Below, piece after piece: positions 35,286 to 44,298 of a stretch of 64,000 nt of DNA. The first letter of the stretch is position 1. Every line of letters begins with the position of its first letter. Location of the stretch: positions 1 to 64,000 of the forward strand of contig JAUXWO010000050.1 in NCBI GenBank assembly GCA_030680175.1, written 5' to 3'. The stretch comes from Vicinamibacterales bacterium. GTDB lineage: Bacteria; Acidobacteriota; Vicinamibacteria; Vicinamibacterales; UBA2999. The position numbers were made by a program, and so were the translations under genes. Under the pieces are notes generated by a model. It did no database searches. It was not told the origin of the DNA and saw nothing but the letters and a program-made list of their open reading frames with translations.

Positions 35286-36131
35286 ATGCCGCGCTTCGCG
35301 CCTGACCTCGTCCAGCGTTTCTACGACCGCAGCACCCCCGGCTTCGCGCGCTTCGGACAGGGCGGCCGGACGGGCGCCATTCGCCGGGCCGTCTGGGGAC
35401 CGGGCGTGACCGACCGCGTGCAGGCGTTTCACTTCGTCGACCATGAGATCGCGGAACACGCCCGCGCGCTCGCGACCTCCGCCGCGCCGCTGCACCTCGT
35501 GGATCTCGGCTGCGGCGTCGGCGGCAGCCTCTGCTATCTGGCCGCGCGACTGCCGATGCGCGGCACCGGCATCACGCTGAGCCCCGTCCAGGCCGCCCAC
35601 GCCCGGGCCCGCATCCGCGCCGCGGGGCTCGCCGATCGTGTGACGTGCACGGTCGGCGACTACTGCGACCTGCCGTCCTCAATCGGCCAGGCCGACCTGG
35701 CCTATGCGATCGAGTCGTTCGTTCACGGCCCGGATCCGGTGCGCTTCTTCACCCAGTGCCGCGACCTCGTGCGGCCGGGCGGGCGTCTGATCCTTTGCGA
35801 CGACTTCCGCGGCGAGACATCCGATCCCGCGGCCGCCCGCGCGCTCGACCGGTTCCGTAGCGGCTGGCACGTGAACACGCTGCTCAACCTCGACGAAGTG
35901 CAGGCCATCGCCCGCCTGGCCGGATTCACGCTGCACACGGCCATGCCGCTGACGCCGATGCTGGAGCTCGGCCGTCCGCGCGACCAGCTCATCAAGACGT
36001 TCCTGGCCCTCTTCGGCTGGCTGCCGCTGCACCGGACACGGCTCGGCCACCTCGTCGGTGGAGATGCACTGCAGACCTGCCTGCGACGGGGATGGCTCCA
36101 TCACGATCTGCTGGTGTTCGCCCGGGACTGA
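35286..36131 (+). CDS. Class I SAM-dependent methyltransferase (UbiE/tocopherol-MT-like)
   Basis: A 281-aa protein from ATG 35286 (MPRFAPDLVQRFYDRSTPGF). LHLVDLGCGVGGSLCYLAAR is motif I, GTGITLSPVQAAHARARI motif II, and DLAYAIESFVHG the post-I acidic motif. VRPGGRLILCDDF is motif III. This is the layout of small-molecule C- or O-methyltransferases of the gamma-tocopherol/sterol type. An in-frame ATG at 35238 would overlap the divergent RibD-type start, so 35286 is preferred, though no strong ribosome-binding site decides. It could belong to the neighbouring pterin/pyrimidine-type cluster. Confidence 0.85.
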   Translation: MPRFAPDLVQRFYDRSTPGFARFGQGGRTGAIRRAVWGPGVTDRVQAFHFVDHEIAEHARALATSAAPLHLVDLGCGVGGSLCYLAARLPMRGTGITLSPVQAAHARARIRAAGLADRVTCTVGDYCDLPSSIGQADLAYAIESFVHGPDPVRFFTQCRDLVRPGGRLILCDDFRGETSDPAAARALDRFRSGWHVNTLLNLDEVQAIARLAGFTLHTAMPLTPMLELGRPRDQLIKTFLALFGWLPLHRTRLGHLVGGDALQTCLRRGWLHHDLLVFARD

Positions 36132-36269
36132 TCCGGGGACCGGCGACGTAACGAGCCGCGCCAGGGGAGCGTATGATGCTCGGGAGGGCCACCGGACCGC
36201 CGTGCCCGCCAGCTCATCGGCCGGCCTTGACGGCCGGACCACGACGTCACCAGACACGCAGGAGGATTG

Positions 36270-36806
36270 ATGCGCAAGTCCATGTTCACCGTGTTCGCCC
36301 TGATCGCCGCCGCCACGCTCGTCGTGAGCGCCCAGAAGGTGACCGAGATGCACCCCGGCAAGGGCGGCAGCCCGCACGTCCGCGCCGAATGGATGATCGA
36401 TGGCGCCGCCATCGCCATCGAGTACGGCCGTCCCTCGCTCAAGGGCCGCGAGGAGAGCCAGCTGATGCCCGCCGGCCGCGTGTGGCGCACGGGCGCGGAT
36501 GAGCAGACCACGCTCATCACCAATCGCACGCTGCGCTTCGGCTCGCTCGAAGTCCCCGCGGGCACCTACGGCATCCACACGCTGCCCGGCGAGACGTGGG
36601 AGCTCATCATCAGCAAGCGCGAGAAGGGCTGGGGCATCCCCTATCCGGAGGGTCAGGATCTCGGCCGCGTGCCGATGACCTCGGGCAAGACGGCGGCGGC
36701 GGTCGAGCAGCTCACCATCTCGATCGACGACACGGCCACGGGCGGCACGCTCAAGATCGAGTGGGGCACGACCAGCGTCAGCGTGCCGTTCACCGTTGGC
36801 AGCTAG
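36270..36806 (+). CDS. DUF2911 family secreted protein
   Basis: A 178-aa protein; ATG 36270 follows GGAGGA. Signal peptide MRKSMFTVFALIAAATLVVSA. The mature part has IEYGRPSLKGRE, LMPAGRVWRTGADEQTTL, FGSLEVPAGTYGIHTLPGETWELIISK and the final LKIEWGTTSVSVPF, all typical of DUF2911, a beta-rich periplasmic family of unknown role abundant in Acidobacteriota and Bacteroidota. Its TAG stop is the first triplet of the structured repeat copy C. Confidence 0.93.
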   Translation: MRKSMFTVFALIAAATLVVSAQKVTEMHPGKGGSPHVRAEWMIDGAAIAIEYGRPSLKGREESQLMPAGRVWRTGADEQTTLITNRTLRFGSLEVPAGTYGIHTLPGETWELIISKREKGWGIPYPEGQDLGRVPMTSGKTAAAVEQLTISIDDTATGGTLKIEWGTTSVSVPFTVGS

Positions 36807-36907
36807 TGGGGTGTCGTTGACGGTTTACTACCGGGCCGCCCGTTGGGCGGCCCGCAGTATCGCGGCTGAGCAGAGGCGCTGGTAGTACCTCTTCAGTCGA
36901 TACACTC
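36804..36907 (+). repeat. Stop-anchored structured repeat, copy C (inverted relative to copy A)
   Basis: Begins with the TAG stop of the DUF2911 gene (TAGTGGGGTGTCGTTGACGG), continues with TTTACTACC, the hairpin GGGCCGCCCGTTGGGCGGCCC, and ends GGTAGTACCTCTTCAGTCGA followed by TACAC. Only a handful of bases differ from copy A. Both copies lie immediately 3' of a gene and in the same orientation relative to that gene. Confidence 0.92.
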
Positions 36908-36926
36908 CACCGAGACCGATCACGCA

Positions 36927-36956
36927 GCACCGGCGGGTCGCGGGACCCGCCGGTGC
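36927..36956. terminator. Strong hairpin, terminator-like
   Basis: GCACCGGCGGGTC (36927-36939) and GACCCGCCGGTGC (36944-36956) form a perfect 13-bp stem with a 4-nt loop, downstream of the DUF2911 gene and its structured repeat. There is no T-run, so termination would be atypical for a classic intrinsic terminator. Confidence 0.6.
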
Positions 36957-36983
36957 CACCTACCTCTGCTACACTGATCCTCA

Positions 36984-37337
36984 GTGACCCGCGCCGCACG
37001 CGCCTCGTATGCCCTCGTCGTCGCGGGGCTTCTTTGCGCGCACCTGCCCTCCGCCCCCTCGCCTCACGCGACATCCCGCACGGCTCCGGCGGCGGACCTG
37101 AGGTTCAACGCCGATCTGGCGGAGTCGCCGATCGGGATCCTCACCGGCGATCGCGCCCGCGAGAGCCGGACCTTCACCCGTACCACGCTCGACGGCCACC
37201 TGCCCACCCAGGCGTCGCTGCCCGCGCTGACCCGCGCGGGGCACGCACCTCGCGGAGTCGACGTCAGCCCCGCGGCCAGCGCCACGGCCTCCGCCGCGCC
37301 GCGCGGCCCGCCCGCCTCCACGCCCCTGCACTCCTGA
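36984..37337 (+). CDS. Doubtful small secreted protein
   Basis: A GTG at 36984 opens a 117-aa frame with a signal-peptide-like start (ARASYALVVAGLLCAHLPSA) and a Thr/Ala/Pro-rich remainder without recognisable motifs. Several other frames are also open here, as expected in GC-rich DNA. It is listed because the N-terminus looks like an export signal and no better gene is present. Confidence 0.3.
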   Translation: MTRAARASYALVVAGLLCAHLPSAPSPHATSRTAPAADLRFNADLAESPIGILTGDRARESRTFTRTTLDGHLPTQASLPALTRAGHAPRGVDVSPAASATASAAPRGPPASTPLHS

Positions 37338-37460
37338 CAGGTCGCGGTCGCCTCCGCAGGTGACCGCCTGGTGTTCGTGCCACCGGCACGCCGGCAGTCC
37401 CGGCGTGACGAGACGCGCTCGCGCGTCCGCGCCGGTGGCCTTGGCGGTGAGAGGTTCGAT

Positions 37461-37619
37461 ATGGGCGGTGACGATATCTTCGTGCTGATCCTCGTGGTGG
37501 GTTTTGCGGTGGTCAGCGTCGTTGCGCTGCGGGGCAGCCGTGGGGTGTCCCAGCCCCCGTCTGTCGACGCAGCTGGCAGGACGGCTGAGGACAAAGACGC
37601 GCCGCGAGGCCGGCGATGA
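37461..37619 (+). CDS. Possible 52-aa single-span membrane peptide
   Basis: ATG 37461, with GAGAGG about 7 nt upstream, encodes MGGDDIFVLILVVGFAVVSV followed by a basic tail (RGSRG, then RGRR). One membrane helix and a positive tail fit a small inner-membrane peptide with a cytosolic C-terminus. No family is recognised and the reading could be chance. Confidence 0.4.
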   Translation: MGGDDIFVLILVVGFAVVSVVALRGSRGVSQPPSVDAAGRTAEDKDAPRGRR

Positions 37620-37710
37620 GTGGTGTGATCTGCTGATCGGGAGGGTGCGGCGCGCGCTGGACGACTACTGGAGCCGGTACCGCGCCGGGGCGTTCGGGTA
37701 GGCGCGACCG

Positions 37711-37745
37711 GACGCCGGCAGGCCCCCAAAGGGCCTGCCGGCGTC
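37711..37745. terminator. Bidirectional terminator-like hairpin
   Basis: GACGCCGGCAGGCCC (37711-37725) and GGGCCTGCCGGCGTC (37731-37745) form a perfect 15-bp stem with a 5-nt loop. It lies 5 bp beyond the stop codon of the minus-strand cytochrome gene and probably ends its transcript. Confidence 0.75.
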
Positions 37746-37750
37746 CCGCC

Positions 37751-38131
37751 TTACTTCTTCTTCAACGTCGCAAGGTAGTCGACGAGCGCCGTCAGGTCAT
37801 CGGCCGAGATCTTCGCGAAGCTCGGCTTCTTCACCTTGGCGTTCATCTCCGACGGCGTCAGGATCCACTTCCGGATGTCGTCCTTGCTCAGCTTGTCGCC
37901 GACGCCGTCGAGGGGCGCACGCTTGCTGCCCACCCCGTCGATCATGTGGCACATCTGGCACTTGTTGGCCGCGTACACTTCCTTGCCGCGGTCAGCGGCC
38001 TGGGCGGCCTCGGCCTCCGCGACGGGCGCGGCGGCGACGGGCTCGCGGGCGTCAACGCCGGCCAGCGCCACCGTCACGAGGCACGCGGCGAACGACAGGG
38101 TCAGCATCCAGGAACGACTCATCGGAATCAT
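37751..38131 (-). CDS. Small secreted c-type cytochrome
   Basis: A 126-aa protein starting at ATG 38131 with GGAGGAG upstream and a signal peptide (PMSRSWMLTLSFAACLVTVALAG). A single haem site CQMCH, the IDGVGSKRAPLDGVG loop, the distal Met in PSEMNAKVKKP and the final helix LTALVDYLATLKKK make a class I monohaem cytochrome. Periplasmic electron carrier; partner unknown. A second cytochrome gene lies 141 bp upstream on the same strand, so the two may be transcribed together. Confidence 0.93.
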   Translation of the reverse strand: MIPMSRSWMLTLSFAACLVTVALAGVDAREPVAAAPVAEAEAAQAADRGKEVYAANKCQMCHMIDGVGSKRAPLDGVGDKLSKDDIRKWILTPSEMNAKVKKPSFAKISADDLTALVDYLATLKKK

Positions 38132-38272
38132 GGCACTCCTCCGTCTCTAGACTAAGCAACAGGCGCGCCAGCCGCTCGGCAAGGAAAGGACGGCAAGAAC
38201 CGGCAGTACGGCGGCTGGCGCCGTCCTCACCGCCGGAAATGCCACAGCGCCAGCGTCGAACTGTGGCGCGCT

Positions 38273-38716
38273 CTACTTCTGGGTGAAGCTGAGCTTCAGC
38301 GGCTTGAGCTTCGCCATGTCGGCCTCGAGCGGCGCGGCGCCGGCGGGGAACTTGTTGACGCTCAGGACATACGCGATGATGTCGATGCGCTCCTGGTCGG
38401 AGACCGTCTTCTCCTCGCCGGGCGGCATCATCACCGTCCCCGCGTAGAGTTCGGCCACGGTGCGGCCTTCCCACGTCTTGTTGAAGAACCGGCCGGCCAG
38501 CGACGGCGCCATGCCATCACCGCCGCCCGACAGGTCATCCACGTGGCAGACGGAGCACTTGTCGTCGTACACGCTCTTGCCGCGCGCCGCCTGCTCGGTC
38601 GTGTAGACCCCATCCGCCAACGACGCCGCCTGTCCCGCCGTCGCCGCCACCGGCGCCAGATAGACCGCCACGCCGAACGCCATCGTCGCCATCGCCACCG
38701 CAATCTTGGCCGTCAT
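38273..38716 (-). CDS. Secreted c-type cytochrome
   Basis: A 147-aa protein with signal peptide (MTAKIAVAMATMAFGVAVYLA). The haem motif CSVCH follows GKSVYDDK. The VDDLSGGGDGMAPSLAG loop, FFNKTWEGRTVAELYAG, and MMPPGEEKTVSDQE carrying the distal Met give a cytochrome of the type often fused to or acting with alcohol/PQQ dehydrogenases. The C-terminus has a basic tail. Probably a periplasmic electron carrier paired with the neighbouring small cytochrome. Confidence 0.93.
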   Translation of the reverse strand: MTAKIAVAMATMAFGVAVYLAPVAATAGQAASLADGVYTTEQAARGKSVYDDKCSVCHVDDLSGGGDGMAPSLAGRFFNKTWEGRTVAELYAGTVMMPPGEEKTVSDQERIDIIAYVLSVNKFPAGAAPLEADMAKLKPLKLSFTQK

Positions 38717-38885
38717 ACCACCTCACGAAAGGGAAGGCCCGCCCGAGCGACGGGGCCACCCGCAACTGTAGCACGGCCGGCGTGCGCTACACTGGAACGG
38801 GCGTCGACAGGAACTGATGCCTCGCCCTCCCCAGCGCGGCTCCGCACGCGCGCGCCTCCCCCGTACCCGCTTCAGGTGCCCCGAT

Positions 38886-41648
38886 ATGTCTGCCGACGAA
38901 CAGGCGAGCGACACGACGACCACCAGACCAGGCGAGGCCGGGGGCGCGCACGCGCCCGCCTGGCATGCCCTCACTCCGGATGAGGTGGGCGCACGGCTCG
39001 AGACGCGTCTCACGGGGTTGACCGACGAAGAGGTCGAGCGCCGGCGCGCCGAACACGGTCCGAACGCCCTCGAAGAGGTGCCGCCCACCAGCGTTCTGGT
39101 GGTGCTGCTGCACCAGTTCACCAGCCCACTCATCTACATCCTGGTGGCCGCCGCGGCCGTCACCCTGCTCCTCGAGGAGTACATCGACTCGGCGGTCATC
39201 ACGGCAGTCCTCGTGCTGAACGCCGTCATCGGCTTCACGCAAGAGCGCAAGGCCGAGCAGTCGGTGCGCGCACTGACGCGGCTGGTGAGCCCGCAGGCCC
39301 GAGTGGTCCGAGGCGGCCGCGGACACACGATCGAGAGTCGGGATCTCGTGCCTGGCGACCTCGTCCTGCTCGAGTCAGGCGCCCGTGTGCCCGCGGACCT
39401 GCGGCTCATCTCGACGACGGCCTTGATGGTCGACGAGTCGCTGCTCACGGGCGAGTCGGTCCCGGTGGCCAAGCAGGCCCAGGCGCAGGTGGACGCACGG
39501 GCCCCCGTGGCCGACCGGCCCACGATGGCGTTCACGGGCGCCGTCGTCACGAGCGGGCGCGGGCGAGGCTATGTCATCGCGACCGGCACGCGCACCGAGC
39601 TCGGCGCCATCGCCTTGCTGGTGCGCGCCGAAGGCGAGGCACACACGCCGCTACAGCAGCGCATGGCGCGCTTCGCGCAGACGATCGGTGTGGCGGTGGC
39701 CGGCGCCGCGGTGGTCGCGTTCGCCATCGGCATCTGGATGGGCGAGAGCGCCTCGACCATGTTCACGGTGGCCGTCGCGCTCGCCGTGGCGGTGATCCCC
39801 GAGGGCCTGCCCGTCGTGTTCACAATCACGCTGGCCATCGGCGTGAATCGGATGGCGAAGCGGAACGCCATCATCCGGCGGCTGCCGGCGGTCGAGACGC
39901 TCGGCAGCACCACCGTCATCGGTTCCGACAAGACCGGCACGCTCACCGAGAACCGGATGACGGTCATCCAGGTGTGGGCCGCCGGGCGCATCCATGCCGT
40001 CGACACCGGGGCACGGCCGCCCGCGCCCCGGGCACCCGGCGCCACGCTTCCCGCCGATCCCGTGGACCAGACCCTCCTCTGCGGCGCCCTTACCAACGAG
40101 GCCGAACTGGACGAGGCCGGGGAGCATCAGCGGCTGCATGGCGACCCGACCGAGGCCGCCCTGCTCGTCTCCGCGCGGTCCCACGGGTGGCAGCCCGAGG
40201 CGCTCCGAGCGGCCTGGCCTGTGACCGCCGACCTCCCGTTCGAGTCCGACCGGAAGTACTCAGCCACCGTGCGGAATGTCGGCGAGGGTGCGTGGCTCTT
40301 CGTGAAGGGCGCCCCCGAGCAGGTGCTCGCCATGTGCACGACCATGCTGGGCGATCAGGGACCCGTCCCGCTGGACGAGCCGGCCGTGCACGCCGCCGCA
40401 GGTGACATGGGCTCGCGGGGGCTGCGGGTGCTCGGCATGGCCGGCCGGCGCGCCGCCGTCCCGGTCACGCCCGAGCTGCTCAACGCGCCGCACGACCTTG
40501 TCTTCGTCGGGCTTCAAGGGCTGATGGACCCGCCGCGCCCGGAGGTGCACGCGTCCATTGCGGCATGTCAACGGGCCGGTATTCGCGTGGTGATGATCAC
40601 CGGGGATCACGCGCACACCGCAGACGCCATCGGACGCCAGCTCGGCCTCGAACACGACGGGACGGGTGTGATCACCGGCCCCGAACTGACCCTGCTGTCC
40701 GACGAGGCGTTGACCCGGCGCCTGGACGAGGTGGCGATCTATGCGCGCGTCGCGCCCGACCAGAAGCTCCGGGTGGTACGGGCCTTCCAGGCACGTGGCG
40801 AGGTCGTCGCGGTGACGGGAGACGGCGTCAATGATGCCCCTGCGCTCAAGGCCGCCGACATCGGTGTCGCCATGGGGCGCGCCGGCACGGACGTGGCGCG
40901 CGAGGCGTCGGACATGGTGCTGGCCGACGATAACTTCGTCAGCATCGTCGGCGCGGTGGAGGAGGGCCGAATCGCCTTTGACAACCTCCGAAAGGTGACG
41001 TTCTTCCTGCTCTCAACCGGGGCGGCGGCCGTGGTGATGTTCCTGACGGCGCTGGTCGCCGGCTGGCCGATCCCGATGGTGGCTGCGCAGATCCTGTGGC
41101 TCAATCTGGTGACCAACGGCCTGCAGGACGTGGCGCTGGCCTTCGAACCCGGGGATCCAGACGTGCTGGAGCATGCGCCGCGCGACCGTCACGAAGGCGT
41201 CATGTCGCGGTTGCTCTGGGAACGCACGGCGGTCGCCGGCGTGGTCATGGCGGCGGGGACGCTCACCATGTTTCTGTGGGAACTGGACCGTAGTGGATCG
41301 CTCGTCCGCGCCCAGACCGTCGCGCTGACAACGATGGTGCTGTTTCAGATGTTCCACGTCGGCAACTGCCGCTCGGAGCACACCTCGGCGTTCGGGAAGA
41401 GTCCGTTCTCGAACCCGTTTCTGCTGGTCGCCACCGCGACCGCCTTGCTCGTCCACGTCGCGGCGCTCCATGTCCCAGCGACCCAGTTCGTGCTGCGGGT
41501 CGAACCGCTGGACCTGGACGCGTGGGTGCGGCTCACGGCGGTCGCGATGACGATCGTCGCCGCCATGGAGATCCACAAGCGCGTGAGACGGCCGAATCGA
41601 CCGGTCTCCCGGGGCACGCGTGAGCGCAGCCCCGGGAAGACCGGTTGA
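38886..41648 (+). CDS. P2A-type cation-transporting ATPase (Ca2+/Mn2+-like)
   Basis: A 920-aa protein from ATG 38886. N-terminal cation-ATPase domain ([35 protein letters not shown]), actuator TGES, phosphorylation site [13 protein letters not shown], nucleotide-binding KGAPEQVL and hinge [20 protein letters not shown] are all present. The membrane motif [26 protein letters not shown] (Pro-Glu-Gly-Leu) fits P2A pumps for Ca2+ or Mn2+ rather than heavy-metal P1B ATPases. About ten membrane helices. Ion specificity is inferred. The upstream residues to 38817 are not needed. Confidence 0.94.
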   Translation: MSADEQASDTTTTRPGEAGGAHAPAWHALTPDEVGARLETRLTGLTDEEVERRRAEHGPNALEEVPPTSVLVVLLHQFTSPLIYILVAAAAVTLLLEEYIDSAVITAVLVLNAVIGFTQERKAEQSVRALTRLVSPQARVVRGGRGHTIESRDLVPGDLVLLESGARVPADLRLISTTALMVDESLLTGESVPVAKQAQAQVDARAPVADRPTMAFTGAVVTSGRGRGYVIATGTRTELGAIALLVRAEGEAHTPLQQRMARFAQTIGVAVAGAAVVAFAIGIWMGESASTMFTVAVALAVAVIPEGLPVVFTITLAIGVNRMAKRNAIIRRLPAVETLGSTTVIGSDKTGTLTENRMTVIQVWAAGRIHAVDTGARPPAPRAPGATLPADPVDQTLLCGALTNEAELDEAGEHQRLHGDPTEAALLVSARSHGWQPEALRAAWPVTADLPFESDRKYSATVRNVGEGAWLFVKGAPEQVLAMCTTMLGDQGPVPLDEPAVHAAAGDMGSRGLRVLGMAGRRAAVPVTPELLNAPHDLVFVGLQGLMDPPRPEVHASIAACQRAGIRVVMITGDHAHTADAIGRQLGLEHDGTGVITGPELTLLSDEALTRRLDEVAIYARVAPDQKLRVVRAFQARGEVVAVTGDGVNDAPALKAADIGVAMGRAGTDVAREASDMVLADDNFVSIVGAVEEGRIAFDNLRKVTFFLLSTGAAAVVMFLTALVAGWPIPMVAAQILWLNLVTNGLQDVALAFEPGDPDVLEHAPRDRHEGVMSRLLWERTAVAGVVMAAGTLTMFLWELDRSGSLVRAQTVALTTMVLFQMFHVGNCRSEHTSAFGKSPFSNPFLLVATATALLVHVAALHVPATQFVLRVEPLDLDAWVRLTAVAMTIVAAMEIHKRVRRPNRPVSRGTRERSPGKTG

Positions 41649-41657
41649 CAATCGGGG

Positions 41658-41861
41658 TTAGGCGAGCCGGACGTCTTCGGCGCGCGGCCCCTTCGGGCCC
41701 TGGCCCTTCTCGAAGGTCACGGCCTGACCCTCACGCAGCTCATCGAAGCTGACGCCATTGCACGCCGACTGGTGGAAGAAGTACTCCGCACCGCCCGCCT
41801 CGGCGATGAAGCCAAAGCCCTTGTCGCCCACCAACCGCTTGATCGTTCCGTTCGTCGCCAT
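41658..41861 (-). CDS. csp: Cold-shock domain protein
   Basis: A 67-aa protein from ATG 41861 with AGGAG 5 nt upstream. It contains GTIKRLVGDKGFGFIAEAGG (RNP1 KGFGFI), AEYFFHQSACNGVSFDELREGQ (RNP2, with FFH in place of FVH) and ends KGPRAEDVRLA. It binds single-stranded RNA/DNA and acts as an RNA chaperone. It is convergent with the cation ATPase gene, 9 bp apart. The 243-bp upstream region holds no gene. Confidence 0.96.
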   Translation of the reverse strand: MATNGTIKRLVGDKGFGFIAEAGGAEYFFHQSACNGVSFDELREGQAVTFEKGQGPKGPRAEDVRLA

Positions 41862-42087
41862 ATCTGCTCCTGTCGATCGTTTGTCGAATGCGTCGAGTCC
41901 CACCCTGCGTGCGATCACGCCGGGCTGCCAGCCCTCGGGCCACGTCCAATTGCACTGAATTGTGATGGATTGGTCGAGAAGGGAAGATCTTGGAGTCGCT
42001 ATCCGGCCACACGGCCGGACGCGAGCATTGGCTGGTTCATACTCGAAGCAAGGCCCATCCTACACGGCCCGGCGGGCAAAAGCTACA

Positions 42088-42116
42088 AAAAAAGACAAGG
42101 GGCCCTACTGGGCCCC
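42088..42116 (-). terminator. Rho-independent terminator overlapping the prolyl oligopeptidase stop codon
   Basis: On the minus strand GGGGCCC-AGTA-GGGCCCC is followed by TTGTCTTTTTTT. The TAG stop (42105-42107) lies at the edge of stem and loop, so the last codons also form the terminator stem. Confidence 0.88.
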
Positions 42117-44261
42117 TCCCGCCGGGGTCACGCCCAGGTGGTACAGGACGAACGCGTAGATGTCGGCCGTGGTCTCGATCTGCTTGGCCGTGCTGCTGGC
42201 CCCATGGCCGGAGGCGGTCTCGATGCGGATGAGCGCCGGGCGCCCGGGGTCGGCCGCCGCCTGCAGGGTGGCCGCGTACTTGAACGAATGCGCCGGCACG
42301 ACGCGGTCGTCGTGATCGGCGGTCGTGATGAGGGTGGCGGGATAGGTGACGCCCTGACGGATGTTGTGCAACGGGGAGTAGGCGTGGAGCGCCGTGAACT
42401 CCCCGGGGGTGTCGCTCGATCCGTAGTCCGCGATCCAGTTCCAGCCGATCGTGAACTTGTGGAAGCGCAGCATGTCCATGACGCCCACCTGCGGGATGGC
42501 CACGCGGAACAGCTCGGGGCGCTGGTTCATCACGGCGCCCACCAGCAGGCCGCCGTTCGAGCCGCCCTGGATCGCCAGCTTCTCCGATGACGTGTACCGC
42601 TCCGCGATCAGCCACTCGGCCGCGGCGATGAAGTCATCGAAGACGTTCTGCTTCTTCAGCTTCGTCCCCGCCTCGTGCCAGGCCTCCCCGTATTCCCCGC
42701 CGCCGCGCATGTTCACACTCGCGTAGACGACCCCCTGCTCGAGCAGCGCGAGGCGAAGCGGGTTGAACGCGGGCGCCGTCGTGATGTTGAAGCCGCCGTA
42801 GCCGTACATCAGCGTGGGGTTCTGCCCGTTGAGGGTCAGCCCTTTCCGGTGCACCAGGAACATCGGGATCTGCGTGCCGTCCTTGCTCGGGAAGAAGACC
42901 TGCGTCGTCTCGAACCGGTCCGGGTCGAAGCCGGGGATCTCCGCCTGGCGGAAGGGGGCGCTCCCGCGCGTCGCCAGGTCGTAGCGGTAGATCGCCGGCG
43001 GCGCGGTGAACGAGGTGAACGTGTAGAACACGAACGTGTCGTCGCGGTTGCCGTCGAAGCCGCCGACGGTGCCGAGGCCGGGCAGCGCCACCTCGTGCTC
43101 GAGCGTGCCGTCGAACCGGTGGACGAACACGCGGCCCGTCACATCCTTCAGGTACGTGGCAAACAGCCGGCCGCCCGCGGAGGTCACGCGGTCGAGCGGC
43201 TCGGGGCGCTCGGCGAGCACCGTGACCCACGCGCTCTCCTCCGGGCGCGCCGGGTCGATGCGGACGACGCGGCCGTTGGGCGCCTGGCGGTTGGTGTAGA
43301 CGAGCAGCGCATCGCCGTCGTTGTCGATTACGTCGAACGTGTCGTCCGTGATCTCGCCGATGAGCGGCGTGAACGCGGTGGCGCCCCGTGCGAGGTTGCG
43401 CACGTGCACGGAGTTGCCCTTGCGGCCGGTACCGCGATCGGAAATCGTCAGGATGGCAAATCGCTCGTCGTCGGTCGTGCGCACCCCGTGAAAGCGCTGC
43501 GGGTTCGCGGCGTCGCGGTAGACCAGCTCGTCGTCGGCCTGTGACGTCCCCAGGCGGTGGTAGTAGACCTGATGGTCCTCGTTGGCCGACGACAGCTCGC
43601 GACCCGCCTCCGGCACGGGGTACCGGCTGTAGAAGAAGCCGTCGCCGAACCACGCGGGGCTCGACACCTTGATCCATTCGATCGTGTCGGGACGCGGCGT
43701 CTTCGTCGCGATCTCGAGCACGTTGTACTCCTGCCAGTCGGAGCCGCTGCGCGAGACGCCGTAGACCGCGTGACGGCCATCGGCCGACAGCTCGAACGCG
43801 GTCAACCGGACGGTGCCATCCTCGGACCACGTGTTCGGATCCAGCAGCACCTCGGGCTCGCCGTCGAGCCCGCGCTGGATGTAGAGCACGCTCTGGTTCT
43901 GCAGGCCGTCGTTCTTCGAGAAGATGAAGTGGTCGCCCTTCCGCGACGGCGCCGAGTAGCGCTCGTAGTCGTAGAGCCGCTCGAGCCGCGCCTTCAGCGT
44001 CTGGCGGAAGGGAATCTGCTCGAGGTGCGCGAACGTCACGGCGTTCTGCGCCTGCACCCAGGCCGCCGTCTCGTCCGACGTGTCGTCCTCGAGCCAGCGG
44101 TAGGGATCCGGCACCGCGGTCCCGTGATAGGTGTCGACATGGTCCGTCGCACGGGTGGCGGGGTACTCGAAGACCGGCGCGGACGACCCACACCCGGCCA
44201 CGAACGCCACCAGGCCGGCAAGGGCCACCGGTCGAGCCAGACACGTGAAGGCAGAAGGCAT
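42105..44261 (-). CDS. Prolyl oligopeptidase family (S9A) lipoprotein
   Basis: A 718-aa protein. Two in-frame ATGs occur at 44267 and 44261; GGGAG sits 6 nt before the second, so 44261 is preferred. The lipobox VAGC follows a hydrophobic N-terminus. A beta-propeller with DPYRWLEDDTSDETAAWVQAQN comes first. The catalytic domain has YGYGGFNITTAP, the Ser in IQGGSNGGLL, the Asp in TADHDDRVVPAHS and the His in ASGHGAS. It cleaves short proline-containing peptides outside the cytoplasm. Length is standard. Confidence 0.95.
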   Translation of the reverse strand: MPSAFTCLARPVALAGLVAFVAGCGSSAPVFEYPATRATDHVDTYHGTAVPDPYRWLEDDTSDETAAWVQAQNAVTFAHLEQIPFRQTLKARLERLYDYERYSAPSRKGDHFIFSKNDGLQNQSVLYIQRGLDGEPEVLLDPNTWSEDGTVRLTAFELSADGRHAVYGVSRSGSDWQEYNVLEIATKTPRPDTIEWIKVSSPAWFGDGFFYSRYPVPEAGRELSSANEDHQVYYHRLGTSQADDELVYRDAANPQRFHGVRTTDDERFAILTISDRGTGRKGNSVHVRNLARGATAFTPLIGEITDDTFDVIDNDGDALLVYTNRQAPNGRVVRIDPARPEESAWVTVLAERPEPLDRVTSAGGRLFATYLKDVTGRVFVHRFDGTLEHEVALPGLGTVGGFDGNRDDTFVFYTFTSFTAPPAIYRYDLATRGSAPFRQAEIPGFDPDRFETTQVFFPSKDGTQIPMFLVHRKGLTLNGQNPTLMYGYGGFNITTAPAFNPLRLALLEQGVVYASVNMRGGGEYGEAWHEAGTKLKKQNVFDDFIAAAEWLIAERYTSSEKLAIQGGSNGGLLVGAVMNQRPELFRVAIPQVGVMDMLRFHKFTIGWNWIADYGSSDTPGEFTALHAYSPLHNIRQGVTYPATLITTADHDDRVVPAHSFKYAATLQAAADPGRPALIRIETASGHGASSTAKQIETTADIYAFVLYHLGVTPAGGAQ

Positions 44262-44298
44262 CGTCATCTCCCGTGAGCACCGTGGGACGGTCGCCGCA

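Larger units (their letters stand above)
37338..37750. other. Gene-poor interval
   Basis: About 410 bp without a confident gene. It holds a possible 52-aa membrane peptide gene (37461-37619) and, at its right end, a strong hairpin (37711-37745). No tandem repeat, RNA gene or insertion sequence is visible. Confidence 0.5.
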
